Source: an uncultured Candidatus Binatia bacterium
GTDB lineage: Bacteria > Desulfobacterota > Binatia > Bin18
Direction of reading: 5' to 3'
NCBI GenBank assembly: GCA_958296235.1
Contig: OY282457.1
Coordinates: 992,501-1,056,500 of the forward strand
DNA: 64,000 nt
The position numbers were made by a program, and so were the translations under genes. The notes under the pieces were generated by a model. That model saw only the letters and a list, made by a program, of their open reading frames with translations. It did not search any database and was not told the origin of the DNA. This document shows positions 53,971 to 63,775 of this stretch, piece after piece (positions within the stretch are counted from its first letter, which is position 1; each line of letters opens with the position of its first letter).

Positions 53971-55343
53971 ACTCCTGCCGAGCGCAGCTGACGCTCAACA
54001 TTCTTTTGGGCTGTCCCGCCATAGGACTGACGCCGCTCGACCGCGGCTTCCAGGCTCAGGCGCGGCAGCAGGTCAGCCTCAAACAAGGGAGAAAACTGCC
54101 GCCATTCTTGAAGCGTCAACTGGTGGAGCTCTTTTTCCTCGGCCACGCACCACTGGACCACCGCGCCCACAACGCTATGGGCCTGGCGAAACGGCAGCTT
54201 CTTCTCAACCAGATAGTCGGCGACGTCGGTTGCCAGCATGAATCCGCCCAGCGCCGCCTCAGTCAGTCGCTCGGTGTGGAAACGGAGCTGCCCGAGCATG
54301 GGCTCAAGGACAGTCAGAATGCCCTTGAGCGTGTCTACCGTGTCAAACAGCGGCTCCTTGTCCTCTTGCAGGTCACGATTATAGGTCAGCGGCAAGCCCT
54401 TGAGCACAGTCAGCAGGGCGAACAGATTGCCGTACAGGCGACCCGTCTTGCCACGAATAATTTCCGGGACATCTGGATTTTTCTTCTGGGGCATCATGGA
54501 ACTGCCGGTCGAAAAGGCCTCCGGTAAGTCAATAAAGCCGAATTCACTGCTCGACCACAGCACGAGTTCTTCGGACAAACGGCTGAGGTGCATCCCCAGT
54601 ATCGCTCCGCCGGACAGAAACTCGACGACAAAGTCTCGGTCGGCCACCGTATCCAGGCTGTTTTCACTCACCCGGGCAAACCCGAGCAAACGCGCAACAT
54701 AGGCGCGGTCAATCGGCAGCGTGGTGCCGGCCAGCGCCCCTGCTCCCAGGGGCAGGACATTGACGCGCGCGCCGCACTGCTGCAAGCGTTCGGCATCGCG
54801 GCTGAACATCTCGTGATAGGCGAGCAGATGGTGGGCCAGCAGCACGGGCTGAGCGCGCTGGAGATGGGTATAGCCGGGCAGGACAACGGCCCGGTGTCGC
54901 TTGGCCACTCGGGCCAGCCGTTTCTGCAAGCGGCTGAGGAGTTTGTGAATCGCCGCGATCTCGTCGCGCACAAAGAGGCGCATATCCAGCAAGACCTGAT
55001 CGTTGCGGCTGCGGGCCGTATGCAGCTTGCCGCCCAGCGCGCCGATTTTTTCCGTGAGCCGCCGCTCAATGGCCATGTGAATGTCTTCATCTGACGCCAG
55101 AAAGGGAAAGCGCTCCTGCGCCAGCTCACGCTCGATGTTTTTCAGCCCGGTCAGGATTTTCTGTCCCTCGGCGCGACTCAACAGCTTCTGTTTGACCAGC
55201 ATGCGACAGTGGGCCAGGCTGCCCTGAATATCGTAGCGGGCCAGGCGACGATCGAAGGCCAGCGAGGAGGTAAAGGCTTCCATACGCGGGTCGGCCGCGG
55301 CAGCAAATCGTCCGGCCCAGGCTTTTGTGCTTTTTGATTTCAT
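53967..55343 (-). CDS. argH: Argininosuccinate lyase
   Basis: 458 residues. The fumarase-superfamily signature GSSMMPQKKNPDVPEI holds the catalytic Ser loop; HTARSRNDQV and GYTHLQRAQPV are the other conserved regions. It releases arginine and fumarate, the last arginine step. 74 bp separate it from argG; the stop overlaps the lipoprotein start (ATGA). Confidence 0.97.
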   Translation of the reverse strand: MKSKSTKAWAGRFAAAADPRMEAFTSSLAFDRRLARYDIQGSLAHCRMLVKQKLLSRAEGQKILTGLKNIERELAQERFPFLASDEDIHMAIERRLTEKIGALGGKLHTARSRNDQVLLDMRLFVRDEIAAIHKLLSRLQKRLARVAKRHRAVVLPGYTHLQRAQPVLLAHHLLAYHEMFSRDAERLQQCGARVNVLPLGAGALAGTTLPIDRAYVARLLGFARVSENSLDTVADRDFVVEFLSGGAILGMHLSRLSEELVLWSSSEFGFIDLPEAFSTGSSMMPQKKNPDVPEIIRGKTGRLYGNLFALLTVLKGLPLTYNRDLQEDKEPLFDTVDTLKGILTVLEPMLGQLRFHTERLTEAALGGFMLATDVADYLVEKKLPFRQAHSVVGAVVQWCVAEEKELHQLTLQEWRQFSPLFEADLLPRLSLEAAVERRQSYGGTAQKNVERQLRSAGV

Positions 55344-55417
55344 TGAGGCCTACTGGACGGGGAGGCGCGGCGAGCGCCACCCCATTGATGCTCGGCTCTC
55401 AGGAGACGCCGGCAGCC

Positions 55418-56617
55418 CTATTTTTGGGCCAGCCCACGGATACGCAAACGCAGGGAATTGAGCCGGATAAATCCTTCTGCGTCTGCCTGTTGATACTCAC
55501 CGCTCTCATCGAAAGACGCCACCTCGGGATTGTATAAGCTTCGGTCGGATTTGCGGCCCACGACGATCACATTGCCCTTATACAGCTTGAGCCGGACTGT
55601 GCCGCTGACGTTTTGCTGCGACTCATCAACAGCCGCCTGGAGCATTTCGCGTTCAGGCGCAAACCAATAGCCATAATAAATCATCTCCGCGTAGCGCGGG
55701 ATCAGCGAGTCACGCAGATGCACGACTTCGCGGTCCAGGGTCAGCGTCTCCAGCGCCCGGTGCGCCGTATGCAGAATCGTCCCGCCGGGCGTTTCATACA
55801 CCCCCCGCGCCTTCATGCCTACATAGCGATTCTCGACCAGGTCGCACCGTCCGATACCGTGTTTCCCACCCAGCTCGTTGGCTTTGGCCAGCAGGCTGGC
55901 AGGAGACAGGACTGCGCCATTGATCGCCGTGGGATCGCCTGCCACAAAATCGATCTCAATATATTCCGGCCGGTCGGGGGCGTTCTCCGGTGAAACCGAC
56001 AGCAGGAACATATCCTCATACGGTTCCCGCCAGGGGTCTTCCAGAATGCCGCCTTCAAAACTCAGATGCAGCAGGTTGCGGTCTGTGCTGTAGGGCTTCT
56101 CCCGGCTGACCGGAATGGGAATCTGCCGCTCTTCGGCATAGGCGATGAGGTCGGCGCGGCCCTGCATATCCCATTCCCGCCAGGGGGCAATGACGGTGAT
56201 ATGCGGCTCCAGGGCATAATAGGTCAGCTCAAAGCGAACCTGGTCGTTGCCTTTTCCCGTTGCGCCATGCGAAACCGCATCCGCGCCTTCCTGACGGGCG
56301 ATTTCAATCTGGCGTTTCGCTATCAGCGGCCGGGCGATGGACGTCCCCAGCAGATAGCCGTCTTCGTAAGAGGTGTTGGCGCGCAGCATCGGAAAAACAT
56401 AGTCGCGCACGAACTCCTCGCGCAGGTCTTCAATATAAATCGCGCTGGCCCCAACCGCCTGGGCTTTCTCTTCGACGGGCGCGAGTTCCTCGCCCTGGCC
56501 AAGGTCGGCGCAAAAGGCAATCACCTCGCAGCCATAGCTATCAATCAACCAGCGCAGAATGACTGAGGTATCGAGTCCGCCACTATAGGCCAGAACGACT
56601 TTTTTCACATCCACCAC
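55418..56617 (-). CDS. argG: Argininosuccinate synthase
   Basis: 399 residues starting [20 protein letters not shown], with the PP-loop [24 protein letters not shown] and other family blocks follow. The GTG at 56617 is preferred because AAAGGAA sits 8 nt upstream and homology begins here; the frame stays open for 41 more codons, overlapping the end of argF. GTG at 56614 is equally possible. It joins citrulline and aspartate with ATP. Confidence 0.95.
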   Translation of the reverse strand: MVDVKKVVLAYSGGLDTSVILRWLIDSYGCEVIAFCADLGQGEELAPVEEKAQAVGASAIYIEDLREEFVRDYVFPMLRANTSYEDGYLLGTSIARPLIAKRQIEIARQEGADAVSHGATGKGNDQVRFELTYYALEPHITVIAPWREWDMQGRADLIAYAEERQIPIPVSREKPYSTDRNLLHLSFEGGILEDPWREPYEDMFLLSVSPENAPDRPEYIEIDFVAGDPTAINGAVLSPASLLAKANELGGKHGIGRCDLVENRYVGMKARGVYETPGGTILHTAHRALETLTLDREVVHLRDSLIPRYAEMIYYGYWFAPEREMLQAAVDESQQNVSGTVRLKLYKGNVIVVGRKSDRSLYNPEVASFDESGEYQQADAEGFIRLNSLRLRIRGLAQK

Positions 56618-56633
56618 AAGCGATTTCCTTTCG

Positions 56634-57566
56634 CTACAGACGGCTCGGCGCCGACTGGCCCTGGAGCAGCCAGACCATAATCGCCTTTTGGATATGCAGA
56701 CGGTTCTCGGACTGGTCAAACACGACCGACTGCGGGCCATCCAAAACGTCCGCCGTAATCTCTTCTCCCCGATGGGCGGGGAGACAGTGCATGACCAGCG
56801 CGTCCGATTTCGCCAGGCTCATCGCCTCGGCATTGACCTGATAGGCGGTGAACGCCTGGCGACGGACCGCCCCTTCCGCCTCTTGGCCCATGCTCGTCCA
56901 CACATCGGTATAAACCGCGTCCGCCTCACGCACGGCCTCGGCTACGGTATGAGTGACCGCAACCCGCGCGCCGGCTTGGCGCGTCTGCTCCAGGATAGCC
57001 CGGTCCGGCTCATATCCGGGCGGGCAGGCCAGCACGAAACGAAACGGCAGTTTCGCCGCGGCGTGTAACCAGGAGTGCACCACGTTATTGCCATCGCCGA
57101 CAAAGGCAATTTTCAGGCCCTCCAGCGCGCCCCGCTGTTCGAGCAGGGTCAAACAGTCGGCCAGGACCTGGCAGGGGTGGAGCAGATCGGACAAGCCGTT
57201 GATGACCGGAATCGTTGCGGCCTGGGCAAGTTCGGTCAGCGCCTGATGCGAGAAGGTTCGGGCCATGACGAGATCGACCCAGCGAGACAGGTTGCGCGCA
57301 ACGTCGGGAACGGTCTCCCGCGTGCCAAGACCGATATCCTGGGGTGAGAGATAAATCGCATACCCGCCCAGTTGGTCCATGCCGGCCTCGAACGTCACCC
57401 GGGTACGCAAGCTGGGCTTCTCAAAAATCATCGCCAGCGTTTTGCCCGCCAGGATCGGATGCGGCCAGCCTTCTTGGCGGTCAGCCTTGAGCCGCTGCGC
57501 CAAAGAGAAAAGCGCTTCGACCTCGTCTCGGGTCAAATCGCTGATACAGAGCAGGTCGCGTTTCAT
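56634..57566 (-). CDS. argF: Ornithine carbamoyltransferase
   Basis: 310 residues. The carbamoyl-phosphate loop reads [12 protein letters not shown] (S-x-R-T-R), [15 protein letters not shown] contains the HPxQ motif and [12 protein letters not shown] the ornithine-binding HCLP. Its start overlaps the argD stop by 4 bp. It makes citrulline. The Leu in SLRT differs from the classical STRT but is common outside enterics. Confidence 0.96.
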   Translation of the reverse strand: MKRDLLCISDLTRDEVEALFSLAQRLKADRQEGWPHPILAGKTLAMIFEKPSLRTRVTFEAGMDQLGGYAIYLSPQDIGLGTRETVPDVARNLSRWVDLVMARTFSHQALTELAQAATIPVINGLSDLLHPCQVLADCLTLLEQRGALEGLKIAFVGDGNNVVHSWLHAAAKLPFRFVLACPPGYEPDRAILEQTRQAGARVAVTHTVAEAVREADAVYTDVWTSMGQEAEGAVRRQAFTAYQVNAEAMSLAKSDALVMHCLPAHRGEEITADVLDGPQSVVFDQSENRLHIQKAIMVWLLQGQSAPSRL

Positions 57567-58756
57567 TGTTGGGCCAATACTTTTTCAAGGATGTCCAGGC
57601 CGGCGTCGATCTCATCTCTGGTGATAATCAGCGGCGGCAGGAAGCGCAGCACTTTTCCCGCGGCGCAATTGATCATCACCCCTTCGGTCAGACAGGTATC
57701 CGCAATTTTTCCCCCTTCGCGGTCGAGTTCGGCCCCCAGAATCAGGCCCTTGCCACGCACCTCGGTAATAAAGGAAAACCGCTCTTTCAACGCCTGAAGC
57801 CTGCTCAGGAAGTAGGTTCCCATCTCGGCGCAATTGTCGAGCACGCCCTCGTTGAGCAGGGTTTCCAGCACCGCAATCCCGGCTGCGCAGGCAATTGCAT
57901 TCCCGCCGAACGTTGAGCCGTGCGAGCCGAGGCTGAGGCTTTCCGCCACCTCGGCTGTCGTCAGCATGGCCCCAATCGGCACGCCCCCACCCAGCGCTTT
58001 GGCGAGCGGCATAATATCCGGGGCAACACCGGCGTGTTCGTAGGCAAAGAGTTTCCCGGTTCGACCGATACCGACTTGCACCTCGTCGAAAATAAGGAGC
58101 AGGCCGTTGCGGTCGCACAACTCGCGCAAGCCTCTGAGGTAGCCGTCGGGCGGCACGACCACGCCGCCTTCGCCCTGAATCGGCTCGACCAGAATCGCGA
58201 CGGTTGTATCCGATAGCGCCGCCTCCATAGCCGCCAGGTCACCAAACGGCACATAGCGGAAGCCCTCCAGCACCGGCCCGAACCCCTGGCGCACTTTTTC
58301 CTGGCCGGTGGCAGCAATTGTGGCCATAGTCCGGCCATGAAACGAGCCCAGCGTGGAGAGAATCTCGTAGCGCCCACCACGCTTATCCACCCCGTATTTG
58401 CGCGCCAGTTTAATCGAGGCTTCATTGGCCTCGGCCCCGCTGTTACAGAAGAACACCTTATCGGCAAACGAATGGGTGCACAGCAGTTCAGCCAGACGCG
58501 CCTGGGGAATAATATGATGCAGATTGGAAATATGCGTGAGCGTGGCAACCTGCTCCTGCACGGCTTTGACTACCGCGGGATGACACTGGCCCAGGTTCAT
58601 CACCGCCAGGCTGGCAAAAAAATCCAGATAGGACTTCCCTTCCGCGTCCCATAACCGGCAGCCTTCACCCCGGACAAAGGCAACCGGAAAACGGGCATAG
58701 GTAGAACACAGATATTGATTGTTCAGGTCAATGATTTCCTGGCTGGTTAGAGACAT
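57563..58756 (-). CDS. argD: Acetylornithine aminotransferase
   Basis: 397 residues, class III PLP enzyme. [40 protein letters not shown] and [15 protein letters not shown] (Schiff-base Lys) are diagnostic. The ATG at 58756 has GGGGGAAAG before it; 12 further in-frame codons upstream are not needed. It may also act as the DapC aminotransferase, as in other bacteria, which would suit an arg-dap operon. Confidence 0.95.
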   Translation of the reverse strand: MSLTSQEIIDLNNQYLCSTYARFPVAFVRGEGCRLWDAEGKSYLDFFASLAVMNLGQCHPAVVKAVQEQVATLTHISNLHHIIPQARLAELLCTHSFADKVFFCNSGAEANEASIKLARKYGVDKRGGRYEILSTLGSFHGRTMATIAATGQEKVRQGFGPVLEGFRYVPFGDLAAMEAALSDTTVAILVEPIQGEGGVVVPPDGYLRGLRELCDRNGLLLIFDEVQVGIGRTGKLFAYEHAGVAPDIMPLAKALGGGVPIGAMLTTAEVAESLSLGSHGSTFGGNAIACAAGIAVLETLLNEGVLDNCAEMGTYFLSRLQALKERFSFITEVRGKGLILGAELDREGGKIADTCLTEGVMINCAAGKVLRFLPPLIITRDEIDAGLDILEKVLAQQ

Positions 58757-58877
58757 ATGCTTTCCCCCTGGCTGCTTTGTCAGAAAAACCACACTTTTAT
58801 CGCCGCCGCGCGCGCTTCCGGCGGAAGCTCACCCCTATACACCTGCCCTCTGTTTTTGCCAAGAGCGCGAAAAAGCG

Positions 58878-59759
58878 TCACGCCGCGCGCCGGACCACTT
58901 CCGTCCCAATACCGGCTCTGGTCAAAATCTCCAGCAGGATGGCGTGGCGTACCCGGCCGTCAAGAATATACGCCTTTTGCGCCCCACCGTGCAGGGCGGC
59001 AATACAGCACTCGACCTTGGGAATCATCCCGGCATGAATGACGCCCTCTTCGATGAGCGCTTCCGCCTCAGCCGCGGTCAGCGTCGGCAGAAGGGTATCA
59101 TCCTTATCCTTAATCCCCGCGACGTCGGTCAGGAGAATAAACTTTTCGGCCTGGAGGGCTTCGGCTATTTTTCCGGCAACCAGGTCGGCGTTGATATTAT
59201 ACGTCTCACCGGCCAGGCCAATCCCAATCGGGGCGATGACCGGGATGAAGTCCTGGGCGGCCAAGGCGTGAATCACCCGCGGGTTCACGCCTATAATCTC
59301 TCCCACACACCCAATATCATGCTGCACGGTCCGCCCGTTTTCTTCCGTATCGACCAGCATTTTACGCGCCACGACCAGCTCGCCATCTTTGCCGGTAATC
59401 CCCACCGCGGGATTCCCCTGCCGATTGATGAGGGTGACAATCTCTTTATTGACTCGGTTGAGCACCATCTCGACCACTTCCATAGTCGGGGCATCGGTCA
59501 CGCGCATACCACGGACAAAATGCGAGGGAATATCCAGTCGCTTGAGCAACTGCCCGATCTGCGGACCACCGCCGTGGACGATAACCGGCTTCATACCCAC
59601 GTATTTAAGGAGAACGATGTCCTCGGCAAAGTGTTGCTTGAGGTCCGCGTCCTGCATGGCATGCCCGCCATATTTGATGACAATTGTCTTACCGGAAAAA
59701 CGACGAATAAACGGCAAGGCTTCCAGCAGGATATCGGCTTTTTGAATGAGTTCGTCCAT
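58878..59759 (-). CDS. argB: Acetylglutamate kinase
   Basis: 293 residues from [47 protein letters not shown] and the C-terminal [20 protein letters not shown] are the family signatures. It phosphorylates N-acetylglutamate and is the first gene of the operon. The ATG at 59759 was chosen on homology; an in-frame GTG lies 36 nt upstream. Confidence 0.95.
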   Translation of the reverse strand: MDELIQKADILLEALPFIRRFSGKTIVIKYGGHAMQDADLKQHFAEDIVLLKYVGMKPVIVHGGGPQIGQLLKRLDIPSHFVRGMRVTDAPTMEVVEMVLNRVNKEIVTLINRQGNPAVGITGKDGELVVARKMLVDTEENGRTVQHDIGCVGEIIGVNPRVIHALAAQDFIPVIAPIGIGLAGETYNINADLVAGKIAEALQAEKFILLTDVAGIKDKDDTLLPTLTAAEAEALIEEGVIHAGMIPKVECCIAALHGGAQKAYILDGRVRHAILLEILTRAGIGTEVVRRAA

Positions 59760-59845
59760 ATACGGTCCAGGCGCGGGCCTGCGCGACGCAATCACGCTCC
59801 GTTTCTCTCAATCTGCAACGCCGTCCGTACTTGGTCAAGAGCGGC

Positions 59846-59873
59846 TTGGTTTCTGGGTTCGCTCGACTATAAT
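59846..59873 (+). promoter_or_regulatory. Sigma-70-type promoter of hemQ
   Basis: TTGGTT (59846-59851), 16-bp spacer, TATAAT (59868-59873), 39 nt before the hemQ ATG. The site lies in the divergent gap between argB and hemQ. Confidence 0.6.
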
Positions 59874-59912
59874 GAGGGCTGTGCGAGAGTTCGACGAGGG
59901 AGTTGCAGAAAA

Positions 59913-60764
59913 ATGGAAGAGATCGCCACAGCCATCCCCCCTGTACCACTCGCCCTTGAAGGCTCGGCCATACTCCACCAGATGTTTCGCGTGCGCTGGA
60001 CGGACTGGAAGGCCGTATCTGCCAGGGCCCAAAACGAGATTCTGGACGACGCACTACAAACCTTCACGGCAATGGAAGCGGAAGGCTCCGCACAAACCGG
60101 CCTCTTTTCCCTCTTGGGTCATAAGGGCGACCTCATGCTTGTCCACTTTCGGCCGACATTTGACGCCGTGAACGAGGCAGAGTTGCGGGTCGCCCGGCTC
60201 GGGCTGAGCGATTTTCTGGAGCCCACGACGTCGTATGTCTCGGTGGTCGAGCTCGGTCTGTATGAAGCCTCGATTCACTTATACCGCAGCCTGGACGAAC
60301 AGGGTCTCCAGCCGGACACAGCCGAGTGGCGCGCAGCCGTCGAGAAAGAGCTGGCTCAAAAACGTGAAGCCCTGGCCAGTCGAGTCTGGCCGTCCATTCC
60401 GGCCCGCCGCTATCTCAGCTTTTATCCGATGGATAAAAAGCGCGGCGAGGACAAAAACTGGTATCAGTTGCCCATTACTGCCCGGCAGCAGATGATGCGC
60501 GCACACGGCATGATCGGCCGTCGCTATGCCGGCCAGGTGACCCAGATTATCTCGGGCTCCATTGGTTTCGACGACTGGGAATGGGGTGTTGACCTTTTTG
60601 CCGATGATCCCCTGGTGTTCAAAAAACTGGTCTATGAGATGCGCTTTGACGAGGCCAGCGCAGTTTATGGGTTGTTCGGGTCGTTTTATCTGGGGCTGCG
60701 TTTTGCGGCCACAGAGCTCGGCAGTCTGCTGAACGGACGCGCCCCGGCCTTTCGGCAGGAGTAA
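59913..60764 (+). CDS. hemQ: Coproheme decarboxylase HemQ / chlorite dismutase family
   Basis: 283 residues. RYLSFYPMDKKRGEDKNWYQ is the HemQ-type loop holding the Tyr radical site and Lys, and QQMMRAHGMIGRRYAGQVTQ contains the proximal heme His. FDDWEWGVDLFADDPLVFKK follows. The Arg of true chlorite dismutases is not seen in its expected context, so HemQ (last step of coproporphyrin-dependent heme synthesis) is favoured. The ATG at 59913 with GAGGGAG upstream is used; the frame is open far upstream but antisense to argB/argD. Confidence 0.88.
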   Translation: MEEIATAIPPVPLALEGSAILHQMFRVRWTDWKAVSARAQNEILDDALQTFTAMEAEGSAQTGLFSLLGHKGDLMLVHFRPTFDAVNEAELRVARLGLSDFLEPTTSYVSVVELGLYEASIHLYRSLDEQGLQPDTAEWRAAVEKELAQKREALASRVWPSIPARRYLSFYPMDKKRGEDKNWYQLPITARQQMMRAHGMIGRRYAGQVTQIISGSIGFDDWEWGVDLFADDPLVFKKLVYEMRFDEASAVYGLFGSFYLGLRFAATELGSLLNGRAPAFRQE

Positions 60765-60822
60765 GCCCCAGTCCTGTCGCTTACTCTTTCTTTTCCGCTG
60801 GCGATCATTACAATAGCCGGCC

Positions 60823-61968
60823 ATGACAAGCGCAGACGTCGTCGTTCTTGGGGCCGGTGTGATCGGCAGTTCCATTGCCCATACCTTTGCCCGACACAAT
60901 GACAAGACCATCCTGGTCGATAAACAACAGCCGGGCCAGGAAGCGTCTGCTGCCGCGGCCGGGATTCTGGCCGTTTCCAGCGGACGCTCGAAGCGCGGCC
61001 CGATGTATCAGCTCAAGAAGGCCAGCCAAGCGCTCTACCCGGCACTGATTCAGGAGATTCAGCAGGCAACCGGCATTGATGTTGAATATCAAACCGTTGG
61101 CGTTTTGTGTCTCATCCGCAACGATGCAGACGAAAAAAAATACCGTAAGCTGTATAAGCTCAGACAAGAACAGGGCCATCCTGTCACTTGGCTGTCAGCC
61201 GAGGCAGTCCGGCAAGCCGAACCGGCTTTGACCCCCAACCTCCGTGGGGCCGTTCATTTTTCGAGCGATCATCATCTGCATAACGGCAAGCTGGCCGCGG
61301 CCTGGGCACGAGCGGCGGAACACTGCGGCGCACAACTGAGAACGGGCACAACAGTGACCGAGGTCCGCCTGACACACGGGCGCGTCCAGTCTGTCCGCAT
61401 CGGCGATGACTGGGTTGAGGCCGGGACGGTGGTGATTGCGACGGGCGCTTGGTCGCGTCAGGTCGGAGACCTGTTTGGTATCGCGCTTCCTGTCGAGCCG
61501 GCCAAAGGTCAGATGTTGGCCGTTCGCGCGACTCAGCTCAGCCACGTCATCTCGTGTGACGAACACTATCTGGTCCCGCGCAAAAACGGCGAGGTCATTA
61601 TTGGCTCAAGCGTCGAGTATGTCGGGCATACAAAGGACGTTACACTGGATACGATTCAGGCTTTTATTGACCGCTCAGAAGCGCTCGTGCCGGGGATAAG
61701 CAAGGCTCCACTCAGCCGGTTTTGGGCCGGCTTACGGCCTTATTCACCAACGCGTCGGCCCATTCTGTGCCGGGCGCCCGGCCTCGACAATGTTGTCCTG
61801 GCCACCGGTCACCATCGCAACGGCATTGTCCTGGCCCCCATTACCGGCAAGTTGATTTACGAACTGATCGCAACGGGCCAGCCCTCACTGGACCTGACCC
61901 CCTTTGCCCTGCCCGTGGAACCACCGCCGCCCCCAGGGCCGGACGAGTCGCCCGATGAGGCCGACTGA
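60823..61968 (+). CDS. thiO: Glycine oxidase ThiO-like FAD enzyme
   Basis: A 381-residue DAO-family flavoenzyme. The dinucleotide motif is VVVLGAGVIGSSIAHTFARH; FWAGLRPYSPTRRPILCRAP and VLATGHHRNGIVLAPITG are the ThiO-type substrate and FAD regions. It would oxidise glycine to the imine for thiazole synthesis; other amines are possible. TACAAT at 60809-60814 is only 8 nt before the ATG and no Shine-Dalgarno is seen, so the transcript may be leaderless. No other thi genes are adjacent. Confidence 0.85.
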   Translation: MTSADVVVLGAGVIGSSIAHTFARHNDKTILVDKQQPGQEASAAAAGILAVSSGRSKRGPMYQLKKASQALYPALIQEIQQATGIDVEYQTVGVLCLIRNDADEKKYRKLYKLRQEQGHPVTWLSAEAVRQAEPALTPNLRGAVHFSSDHHLHNGKLAAAWARAAEHCGAQLRTGTTVTEVRLTHGRVQSVRIGDDWVEAGTVVIATGAWSRQVGDLFGIALPVEPAKGQMLAVRATQLSHVISCDEHYLVPRKNGEVIIGSSVEYVGHTKDVTLDTIQAFIDRSEALVPGISKAPLSRFWAGLRPYSPTRRPILCRAPGLDNVVLATGHHRNGIVLAPITGKLIYELIATGQPSLDLTPFALPVEPPPPPGPDESPDEAD

Positions 61969-61980
61969 AACCCGGTCGCA

Positions 61981-62009
61981 TTGCCACGCCCAGAGCAGTG
62001 TGCGATAAT
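61981..62009 (+). promoter_or_regulatory. Promoter of the CDGSH gene
   Basis: TTGCCA (61981-61986), 17 bp, GATAAT (62004-62009), 51 nt before the ATG at 62061. Confidence 0.5.
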
Positions 62010-62060
62010 CCGTTCCGTTCAGGCGAGAGGGAAAGCCATATTTCAGAGGGAGGACACTGT

Positions 62061-62264
62061 ATGGACGAGGTTAAAATTCGCGTACTCAAAAACGGGCCGT
62101 ACGAGGTTAAAGGCGCTGTCACCGTCACGGATCAGAAGCGCAACCCGTACACGCTTGAGGACGACGCTATTTATCTGTGTCGTTGTGGTCAGTCGGCAAA
62201 TAAGCCGTTCTGCGACGGCACCCACACCGCAGCCGGCTTTAAGGGCGAAGAAACGGCCGAATAG
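62061..62264 (+). CDS. CDGSH-type [2Fe-2S] protein
   Basis: 67 residues. CRCGQSANKPFCDGTH matches the C-x-C-x2-S-x3-P-x-C-D-G-T-H motif of MitoNEET-like proteins; three Cys and one His bind a [2Fe-2S] cluster. The N-terminal half (VKIRVLKNGPYEVKGAVTVT) is a typical small beta lead-in. The ATG at 62061 has GAGGGAGG upstream. Cytosolic; redox or cluster-transfer role not known. Confidence 0.9.
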   Translation: MDEVKIRVLKNGPYEVKGAVTVTDQKRNPYTLEDDAIYLCRCGQSANKPFCDGTHTAAGFKGEETAE

Positions 62265-62289
62265 CGTACTGAACAAATACAAATTGGGG

Positions 62290-62928
62290 CTAGTCGCGCT
62301 TCAGACCTGTATCAGGCTTGGGCCCTTTCGTGTTTTCCAATGGGGCCGGCGGCGCAGCCTCGCTCAGGATGTGCACCGCGCGCACGCCGGCACCGTAGCG
62401 ATAGACCATTTCCCCGCCCCAATACCCCTGGACCGTCAGGCCGACTAAGCCAATCCCGGCCAGAATGATATACAGGAGCGGCAGCTGCCCGCGGATTTGC
62501 AGCCGCGCCACAAGCAGGATGATAAAAAATCCGAGCAGCGCATAGCCGCCGTATTCGTGGTAGAAGAGCAATTCCGCGACTTGGGGGTCAAAAACACTAT
62601 TGGGCTGGGGTAACTGTTGTTCGATCCAGCCGCTGATAACGGCCAGGCCCACCGCCCCAACACCCGCAAAGAAGCCAATCCGGCCAGCCTGCTGCCAGTC
62701 CTGCCGTCCGCTCAGGCTTCCGCCGCAGTCAAGGAGCGCGCCAAAGACAATCAGGGCAATGGCAAAATGAACACACACGGGATGCAGTAAAATAATGAGA
62801 CCGGCGTCAAGCGGTGGCACTGGCACGCCTTCATCAGCCCAACCGAAGCCGACAGTCAGCATGCAGCCGGAGATGAGCGCGCAGCCTACCTGCCTCCAGA
62901 GTTTCTCGTTCTTCATGGCGCTGGGCAT
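62290..62928 (-). CDS. DUF2231-family membrane protein
   Basis: 212 residues with four to five hydrophobic segments. LHPVCVHFAIALIVFGALLD is the HPxxVHF signature of the DUF2231 family, with two His in a membrane helix that may bind heme or metal. The C-terminal tail is charged. It converges on the CDGSH gene and diverges from a Rieske gene, forming a small cluster of redox genes. Function unknown. Confidence 0.78.
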   Translation of the reverse strand: MPSAMKNEKLWRQVGCALISGCMLTVGFGWADEGVPVPPLDAGLIILLHPVCVHFAIALIVFGALLDCGGSLSGRQDWQQAGRIGFFAGVGAVGLAVISGWIEQQLPQPNSVFDPQVAELLFYHEYGGYALLGFFIILLVARLQIRGQLPLLYIILAGIGLVGLTVQGYWGGEMVYRYGAGVRAVHILSEAAPPAPLENTKGPKPDTGLKRD

Positions 62929-63004
62929 CTGCGGGTCGATTTCCCTCCCCCGGTCTCGATGCTAGACTATGTTGAAATGTACGCTGATACTACAGGAGGT
63001 AGGA

Positions 63005-63382
63005 GTGCCACCGTCTGAGACGTCCCCTTCAGTCGCCGTCGCCCGGCTGGGCGAGATCGAGCCGGGCGAGACCAAAAAATTCATGCTGTCAGTCGAGGGA
63101 CGGGAAACCGAGTGTTTTCTGGTGCACTACGCTGGCCAGTACTTTGCGTACATCAACCGCTGTGCCCATGTGCCCATGACTATGGACTGGATCGATAACC
63201 AGTTCTTGACCGAAGACGGCCGCTATATCCTGTGCGCCACGCATGGGGCCGCTTTTGAGCCGAATACGGGCGAGTGCATTTTTGGTCCGCCGTGCGGAAA
63301 ATTCTTAGTCCGCGTTCCGCTCACTATAGACGGCGACCGGATTCTGGCTGGCCAGCCGATTGAAAACGAGGCGCGCGACTGA
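63005..63382 (+). CDS. Rieske [2Fe-2S] domain protein
   Basis: 125 residues beginning at GTG 63005 with AGGAGG 5 nt upstream; an ATG 36 nt earlier lacks a site. The Rieske ligands are C-A-H (NRCAHVPMTMDW) and C-A-T-H (YILCATHGAAFEPNTGECIF). No transmembrane anchor. It is distinct from the Rieske protein at 7.3 kb. Likely an electron carrier for an unidentified enzyme. Confidence 0.85.
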   Translation: MPPSETSPSVAVARLGEIEPGETKKFMLSVEGRETECFLVHYAGQYFAYINRCAHVPMTMDWIDNQFLTEDGRYILCATHGAAFEPNTGECIFGPPCGKFLVRVPLTIDGDRILAGQPIENEARD

Positions 63383-63450
63383 TTCGTGACCCCCGTCGAG
63401 CCGTCGGGAGTTGGATACCGGCCGTTGACACAGGCTGCCACACCCAGCCT

Positions 63451-63702
63451 TTATTCCCACTCGTCACCGAAGTGGGCGCGCAGCAGCCGTTGTTTGAGAT
63501 AGTCCAGACTGCCGAGGTCTTCGATGATATCGCCGCCGGTATCATAAAAGAAAATCTCACCGCGCTTATTGCGTCCGATCGCCACCAGCCATTCGAGCTC
63601 ATCGCGATCTTCCAGCAGGTAATTGATGGTCTGCGAGACCCCTTTGGCAGGGATCAGCGTCACTTTTGAAGAGTGTGGTTTTTCTTGTGTATTTGATGGC
63701 AT
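63451..63702 (-). CDS. Small conserved-looking protein, unknown
   Basis: 83 residues, acidic, soluble (LEWLVAIGRNKRGEIFFYDT, LGSLDYLKQRLLRAHFGDEW). No signal peptide and no known motif. It sits between a convergent Rieske gene and an RNA methyltransferase gene on the same strand. Coding status rests on length, composition and position. Confidence 0.5.
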   Translation of the reverse strand: MPSNTQEKPHSSKVTLIPAKGVSQTINYLLEDRDELEWLVAIGRNKRGEIFFYDTGGDIIEDLGSLDYLKQRLLRAHFGDEWE

Positions 63703-63775
63703 GTGCTATCTCCACCGAAGCGCTTTTCCAGGGGCGGTACGGGGATGTTGCCCGAAACATAGGAGGCTGTTTTCA

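Noticed and set aside
58719-59912. N-terminal extension of nearly 400 codons on hemQ
   Set aside because: It is antisense to argD and argB; HemQ homology begins at 59913, with its own promoter and RBS.
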